A stretch of 64,000 nucleotides of DNA from assembly GCF_003001815.1 (NCBI RefSeq), contig NZ_PVMZ01000023.1, positions 62,001-126,000 on the forward strand. Direction: 5' to 3'. The notes beneath the pieces were generated by a model, which ran no database searches, had not been told where the DNA came from, and was given only the letters and a program-made list of their open reading frames with translations. A program made the translations under genes and the position numbers. The DNA comes from Actinoplanes italicus (lineage in GTDB: Bacteria > Actinomycetota > Actinomycetes > Mycobacteriales > Micromonosporaceae). Numbering within the stretch: position 1 is the first letter of the stretch; every line of letters starts with the position of its first letter. Shown one piece after another: positions 59,939 through 64,000 of the stretch.

Positions 59939-62503
59939 GTGATACGGGCAGGTGAGAGCGCGACGATGAGTGGATTCCCGGGTCCGCGGCCACGGGACCG
60001 TGCTCTGACCGTACCGCTGCTCGTGGTCCTCGCCGCGCTCACGTTCCTGCTCGTGTGGCTCTGGGTTCGCGAACCGGACGATCGCCTGGCCGGCTTCATC
60101 GCCGGCATCGTCATCGTGATCGGCGCGACCGTCGCATGCCTCCGGGTCGCGCGTCTCGCCGAACCCGGCCCGATCCGCGAGTTCTGGCGGCTCTGGGCCG
60201 GATCGGCGGCCGCACTGCTGATCAGCAGCATCTCCGCCACCATCGCGGCGATCCGCGGTGACGGCGGCGGTGGCATGCCGCCCTACGAGGCCGCGTCGAA
60301 CGTACTCAGCCTCGTTCTGGCGATGGTGGCCTTCCGGCACGTGCCGATCACCACCCGGACCCGGCTCGACTGGGCCCGGCTCCTGCTCGACGGCGCGGCC
60401 GTCATCGTGGCCGGGTCGGTGTTCTTCAGCTACGTCGTCCTGCAGACCCTGCCCCGGGGCACCGACCTGGCCACCCGCGCCGGCGCCGGGGTCGTCGGCA
60501 TCTTCTGCCTGCTCGGCCTCGTCATCTTCGGCCGGGCGGCGGTCAGTCCCGAAGGCCGCGTCGACCCGGTGTCGCTGGGCATCCTGGCCCTCGAACCGGT
60601 TGTCGGCCTGGTCACCGTCTGGGCCTTCCTGGCCGGCGGCGAGACCAGCGTCGTGGTGATGGGCTACCTCGGCTATCCGCTCGTCGGCCTCGGCATGGCC
60701 GCGGCCGCCTACCGCCAGGGCCGCGTCCTCGGCGTCGAACCCCGGCACATCCGCTGGTCCTTCGCCGACCCGTTGCAGTTCCTCGCGGTCGCCGCCACCG
60801 CCGTCATGGTCATCATGGTGTCGGCCCGCGACCTCGACATGCGAGGCCGCGCCGTGATCGTCGGCGCCGTGCTGATCGCGGCGATCATCGTGGCCCGACA
60901 GTTGCTCAGCCTGCGCGAAAACACCCAGGCACTCCGCGGGATCCGCCGCCAGCAGGCCGAACTCGAACGGCTGGCCCTCACCGACAACCTCACCGGACTC
61001 GCCAATCGCAGCGGTTTCAATCTCGCCCTCAGCGAACGGCTGGAGGCAGGGCTCCCGGCGACGGCACTGTTCATCGACATCGACGACTTCAAGATGGTCA
61101 ACGACACGCTGGGGCCGGCGGCCGCGGACCAGCTCCTGGCCCAGGTGGCGCGGCGCCTCCAGGAAGGCGGGCTGATCTCCTCCGGCTCTGAGGTCGGCAC
61201 TGGCTCCGCCGTTCCGGCCTCTGCCGCCGGTTCCGTCTTCGCCGTCTCTGCCGCGGGCTCCGTCTCTGCCGCCGGTTCCGGCTCCGCCGTCTCTTCCGCC
61301 GGTTCCGGCTCCGCCGTCTCTTCCGCCGGTTCCGGCTCCGCCGTCTCTTCCGCCGGTTCCGGCTCCGCCGTCAGCGGCTCCGCTGTCGTCGGTTCGCCGT
61401 CTTCCGCGGCCGCCGGGGAACTAGTCGCTCGGCTCGGGGGCGACGAGTTCGCGATCATGCTGCCGTCCGGCGAACCGGCCGCGGCCGAAGCCGCCGCCGC
61501 CCGCTTCCAGGCGATCATCGGGCGGCCGGTGCACTCGGGTGAGCAGCAGTTGATGCTGCACGCCAGCGTCGGCATCGCCATCGCCGGGGCCGGTGAGACC
61601 GCCGACGAGGTGCTACGCAACGCCGACATCGCGCTCTACGCCGCGAAGGAGTCGGGCAAGGCGTCGTGGGTCCGCTTCGAGCCCCGGATGCGCCACGACA
61701 TGGCGGCCCACGCCCGCCTGGCCGGCGAACTGCACGACGCCATCCTCGGCGGCCAGCTGAGACTGCTCTACCAGCCGGTGTACGACCTGGTCACCGCACG
61801 CATGCACGGCTGTGAGGCGCTGGTCCGCTGGCAGCACCCGGAACGCGGCTTCGTCTCACCCGGCGACTTCATCCCGGTGGCGGAACGATCCGGACTCATC
61901 GTCCCGCTCGGCGCCTGGGTCCTGCGCGAGGCCTGCACCCAGCTCGCCGCATGGCAGGCGACCCTGGGCCCCGACGCGGTCGAGGCGGTCAACGTGAACG
62001 TGGCGGTCCGCCAGCTCCGCGAGACAGGCTTCGTCGACGAGGTGGCCGCCGTGCTGAGCGACACCGGCCTCCAGCCGCGCAACCTGATCCTCGAGGTGAC
62101 AGAGTCCTCGGTGGTCGACGGCCCTCAGGTCGCGGAGACGCTGAGCGCCCTGCACGAGATGGGCGTGAGCCTGGCCCTGGACGACTTCGGAACCGGCCAG
62201 TCCTCACTGAGCCTGTTGAGAGCCTTCCCGGTCGACGTCCTGAAGCTGGACAAGTCCTTCGTCGACGGTATAGCCGACGGCACCGACCGGGGCCGTCTCG
62301 CGGTAGCCGCCGCAGTCGCCCAGCTGGTCGAATACCTGCAGCTCAAGGCTGTGGCCGAGGGCATCGAGAGCCTGGCTCAGCTGGAGCGGCTGCGCGACAT
62401 GGGATACCGGTACGGCCAGGGCTACTTCATGGCCAAGCCCCTGCCCCCGGACGAGTGCGGCGCCCGGATGGCGGCCGCTCTCGAGCCCGCCTTCCCGCAC
62501 TGA
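59939..62503 (+). CDS. membrane GGDEF-EAL cyclic-di-GMP protein 2, with inserted repeat
   Basis: 854 residues from GTG 59939 (GGAGG 6 bases before); ATG 59966 is an alternative. Nine or so membrane helices (residues 15-330), then GGDEF domain TDNLTGLANRSGF, IDIDDFKMVNDTLG and an intact GGDEF (500-504), and an EAL domain CEALVRWQHPERGF, LEVTESSVVDG, LALDDFGTGQSSL, LKLDKSFVDG, AEGIES, all intact. Between LLAQVARRLQE and LVARLGGDEF about 80 residues of Ser/Gly/Ala/Val sequence are inserted, replacing the place where the RxxD I-site normally sits. The cyclase may therefore lack product inhibition. Confidence 0.9.
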   Translation: MIRAGESATMSGFPGPRPRDRALTVPLLVVLAALTFLLVWLWVREPDDRLAGFIAGIVIVIGATVACLRVARLAEPGPIREFWRLWAGSAAALLISSISATIAAIRGDGGGGMPPYEAASNVLSLVLAMVAFRHVPITTRTRLDWARLLLDGAAVIVAGSVFFSYVVLQTLPRGTDLATRAGAGVVGIFCLLGLVIFGRAAVSPEGRVDPVSLGILALEPVVGLVTVWAFLAGGETSVVVMGYLGYPLVGLGMAAAAYRQGRVLGVEPRHIRWSFADPLQFLAVAATAVMVIMVSARDLDMRGRAVIVGAVLIAAIIVARQLLSLRENTQALRGIRRQQAELERLALTDNLTGLANRSGFNLALSERLEAGLPATALFIDIDDFKMVNDTLGPAAADQLLAQVARRLQEGGLISSGSEVGTGSAVPASAAGSVFAVSAAGSVSAAGSGSAVSSAGSGSAVSSAGSGSAVSSAGSGSAVSGSAVVGSPSSAAAGELVARLGGDEFAIMLPSGEPAAAEAAAARFQAIIGRPVHSGEQQLMLHASVGIAIAGAGETADEVLRNADIALYAAKESGKASWVRFEPRMRHDMAAHARLAGELHDAILGGQLRLLYQPVYDLVTARMHGCEALVRWQHPERGFVSPGDFIPVAERSGLIVPLGAWVLREACTQLAAWQATLGPDAVEAVNVNVAVRQLRETGFVDEVAAVLSDTGLQPRNLILEVTESSVVDGPQVAETLSALHEMGVSLALDDFGTGQSSLSLLRAFPVDVLKLDKSFVDGIADGTDRGRLAVAAAVAQLVEYLQLKAVAEGIESLAQLERLRDMGYRYGQGYFMAKPLPPDECGARMAAALEPAFPH
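61271..61372 (+). repeat. 27-bp in-frame tandem repeat in GGDEF domain
   Basis: Units begin at 61271, 61298, 61325 and 61352 (the last partial), coding repeated AGSGSAVSS. Identity between copies is nearly complete, so the copy number is probably variable. Confidence 0.9.
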
Positions 62504-62544
62504 CCCAGCAGGCCCATCCACCGGCGACGCGTCTCGCCGGAAAT

Positions 62545-62566
62545 TGTCGGTGGGTGCCGGTAGCCT
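62545..62566 (+). promoter_or_regulatory. PafBC-type DNA-damage promoter 4
   Basis: TGTCGGTG (preceded by T, as in the full TTGTCRGTG), 8 bases, TAGCCT. It lies 38 bp before the DinB-fold gene and is the best match to the consensus in the window. Confidence 0.72.
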
Positions 62567-62603
62567 CCCGTCGATTCCGCAGCCGACGAATGGTGGAGGC
62601 CTC

Positions 62604-63071
62604 ATGTCCGACCTTCCGGAGACCGACGACCGCGTTCCCGCCGAGGTGGTGACCGGGATGATCACCCAGGTTCTGGACCTGGCGTCGACCTGGACCGGGT
62701 GGGACGGCCGTCCCCTCCTGACGGACGACCGCGAGTACACGCCGCACAAGGCGATCCGCCGCGTCACCGACCACCTGATCGATCACCTGGCCGAGATCGA
62801 GGCCCGGCTCGCCGGCGTCCCCACGATCCCGGACCACTGGCACGCGTCGGCGATCACGACCGCAGCCGACCTGGCACCCTTCAGCAGCGAAGACCTCGAC
62901 GAGGCCCGCAGCCGCCTGACCCGCCTGGCCCAGGTGTTCCAGCTGCGCCTCACCGGCCTGCCCGCCGCCGACCTGGACCGCCGTGACGGCGACGCGTGGT
63001 CGGTCCGTCAGATCGCGTTCCACTTGGAGAGCTCCCTCTACTACGCCACGGCGGTCGGCCGCCTGCCCTGA
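62604..63071 (+). CDS. DinB-fold protein
   Basis: 155 residues; GGAGG 6 bases before ATG 62604. The four-helix DinB pattern is seen in AIRRVTDHLIDHLAEIEARL and WSVRQIAFHLESSLYYATAV, with His residues placed as in metal-binding DinB/YfiT-like enzymes (bacillithiol/mycothiol transferases). In actinomycetes such proteins may use mycothiol to detoxify electrophiles. The PafBC-type promoter fits DNA-damage induction. Confidence 0.78.
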   Translation: MSDLPETDDRVPAEVVTGMITQVLDLASTWTGWDGRPLLTDDREYTPHKAIRRVTDHLIDHLAEIEARLAGVPTIPDHWHASAITTAADLAPFSSEDLDEARSRLTRLAQVFQLRLTGLPAADLDRRDGDAWSVRQIAFHLESSLYYATAVGRLP

Positions 63072-63153
63072 CTACGCACGGCATTTACGCCACGGCGGTC
63101 GGCCGCCCGCCCTGATTACGCACGTCATTGCTCAAAGCGGTTCACGCCAACGC

Positions 63154-63233
63154 GTTCTGGGCTCACGGTGTTCTGGGCTCACGGTGTTCTGGGCTCACGG
63201 TGTTCTCGGCTCACGGTGTTCCGAGCTCACGGC
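63154..63233. repeat. 16-bp direct repeat, 5 copies
   Basis: GTTCTGGGCTCACGGT repeats at 63154, 63170, 63186, 63202 and 63218, with decay in the last two copies. Non-coding, between the DinB gene and mnhG. Confidence 0.88.
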
Positions 63234-63328
63234 GGTCGGGCCTATGGCGGCCCGCGCCTGGTGGCGGCCCGCGCCTGCAGCCTTCCGTGCCCGTGTGGTC
63301 GGGTGCACGCCACCCTTCGCACTGCCAC

Positions 63329-63441
63329 GGTGTGGGGCTGATCCGACACCGTGCGGTTCGCGTCGCGCTTCGCGCATTTGCACTCGTATGGTGTGGGGCC
63401 GATCCGACACCGTCCGGTTCGCGTCACGCTTCGATCATTCC
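63329..63441. repeat. 61-bp direct repeat with stem-loop, 2 copies
   Basis: GGTGTGGGGC starts at 63329 and 63390, 61 bp apart; each copy continues with GATCCGACACCG, so CGGTGT/ACACCG-type stems form inside each unit. With the 16-bp repeats it makes up most of the gene-free stretch 63072-63434. Confidence 0.8.
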
Positions 63442-63851
63442 GGGTCCGTGCGGCTCCCTCCTGGGGCGGACGCCCCACGCGCGCGTACCTCCTGGGCCGG
63501 TGCCGCCGGGCGCCCGCGAGCGTCGGCGAGTTCGTCGACCAGCAGCAGGTCGCGGCGGAACAGCCCGGCCCGATACCCGGTCCGCCCCACCATGTGCGCC
63601 GCGACCGGCGCGGTGACCAGCTGGAACACTCCCACCAGGACCAGCGTCGTGATGTCGACGACGGTGGCCAGCCGGATCGCCGTTCCGGCGAGGATCAGCA
63701 ACAGGCCCAAGACCTGAGGCTTCGTGGCCGCATGCATCCGCGACAGCAGATCGGGGAACCGGAGCAGCCCGACGCCGGCGGCAAGGCTGAGAAGAGCGCC
63801 ACCGAGCAGGCAGGCTCCGGCAACGGCGTCGAGCACCGCCGTGACGTTCAT
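63435..63851 (-). CDS. mnhG: Na+/H+ antiporter subunit G (Mrp/Mnh type)
   Basis: 138 residues. Three membrane helices typical of MnhG/PhaG: VLDAVAGACLLGGALLSLAA, GVGLLRFPDLLSRMHAATKP (family signature), VLGLLLILAGTAIRLA, and VLVGVFQLVTAPVAAHMVGR. It is part of the multi-subunit Mrp cation/proton antiporter in the cell membrane. A charged Pro/Arg-rich tail follows residue 105. The start overlaps the stop of the gene before it (ATGA), which should be mnhF by the usual order. Confidence 0.92.
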   Translation of the reverse strand: MNVTAVLDAVAGACLLGGALLSLAAGVGLLRFPDLLSRMHAATKPQVLGLLLILAGTAIRLATVVDITTLVLVGVFQLVTAPVAAHMVGRTGYRAGLFRRDLLLVDELADARGRPAAPAQEVRARGASAPGGSRTDPE

Positions 63852-64000
63852 GACCCCCTCCGAACGGCCGCCCCAAGGTCGTCGTCACTCCCGGCGGACT
63901 CTCCACCCCGCCCGGGACGCTCCTCGCCGTTCCCGGCCGACTCTTCACCCAGGCCGGGGCTATTCTCCCCGTGCCCGGGTGGCTCTTCGCTCCGGCCGGG
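63848..64000 (-). CDS. C-terminal tail of a preceding Mrp-type gene (partial)
   Basis: Fifty codons are visible, running off the right edge, ending ATGA against mnhG. The sequence is a disordered, acidic Gly/Glu-rich tail (GLGEESAGNGEERPGRGGES). By gene order it should be the end of mnhF with an unusual extension, but no membrane part is in view, so the identity is inferred only. Confidence 0.5.
   Translation of the reverse strand, partial: PGRSEEPPGHGENSPGLGEESAGNGEERPGRGGESAGSDDDLGAAVRRGS

Overview
The window is a very GC-rich chromosomal segment from an actinomycete, most likely a Micromonosporaceae member such as Actinoplanes. This is inferred from codon usage, frequent GTG/TTG starts, leaderless-type promoters, many TetR/PucR/LuxR/XRE/PadR regulators and the gene families present. 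No rRNA gene, CRISPR array, replication origin or intact mobile element was seen. The only transposon trace is a decayed IS256-type transposase at 500-811.

Layout. 1-1.3 kb: a hypothetical gene, the IS256 relic and a 33-bp tandem repeat. 1.3-6.4 kb: FGGY kinase plus a fused class II aldolase/class III aminotransferase, divergent from a PucR-type regulator. 6.4-7.7 kb: NIPSNAP, Rrf2 regulator and a frameshifted membrane protein. 8.4-12.1 kb: TetR, a hotdog thioesterase-patatin fusion and an AidB-like acyl-CoA dehydrogenase, coupled by 4-nt overlaps and followed by 61-bp hairpin-forming repeats. 12.4-17 kb: a secreted fibronectin-type-III protein, a small protein and a large LuxR (LAL) regulator. 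18.1-22 kb: a 1291-residue secreted ThuA/sugar-dehydrogenase/PKD/CBM6/discoidin protein behind a LacI-type palindrome, then a helicase relic. 22.6-26.7 kb: TetR, a monooxygenase-like small protein, methyltransferase, lipoprotein, XRE regulator and SDR. 26.8-31.4 kb: an operon of processive GT2 synthase, HlyD-like membrane-fusion protein and GH81 beta-1,3-glucanase, suggesting a secreted beta-1,3-glucan. 31.8-35.6 kb: a lipoprotein, a repeat-rich degenerate stretch, and a DUF4386/TetR divergent pair with a double operator.

The most striking part is 35.6-46.3 kb. An LRR protein, four paralogous proteins with C-terminal ankyrin repeats, a MoxR-type AAA+ ATPase and a DUF2201-type metallopeptidase/VWA protein lie head to tail, mostly with overlapping or near-touching ends. 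Three promoters in the island match the PafBC (LexA-independent DNA damage) motif TGTCGGTG-N8-TANNCT. Two of them are followed directly by a tRNA-like RNA with good acceptor, D and T arms but no proper anticodon arm. A fourth promoter of this type, at 62.5 kb, precedes a DinB-fold gene. I read the island as a stress-induced chaperone/effector system of the MoxR-VWA kind that carries tRNA mimics. Its molecular role is unknown.

After the island: 46.4-50.8 kb: a DUF2236 oxygenase, SnoaL-like protein, truncated signal peptidase, PadR regulator and acyl-CoA dehydrogenase. 50.8-54.8 kb: a secreted protein, a GGDEF-EAL protein, a membrane protein and TetR. 55-56.7 kb: cysE-cysK with a possible leaderless leader peptide. 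56.8-59.9 kb: two lipoproteins, an alpha/beta hydrolase lacking the expected His, and a membrane protein. 59.9-62.5 kb: a second GGDEF-EAL protein with a Ser/Gly/Ala repeat inserted in the GGDEF domain. The right edge holds repeats and mnhG, with the tail of the preceding Mrp-type gene.
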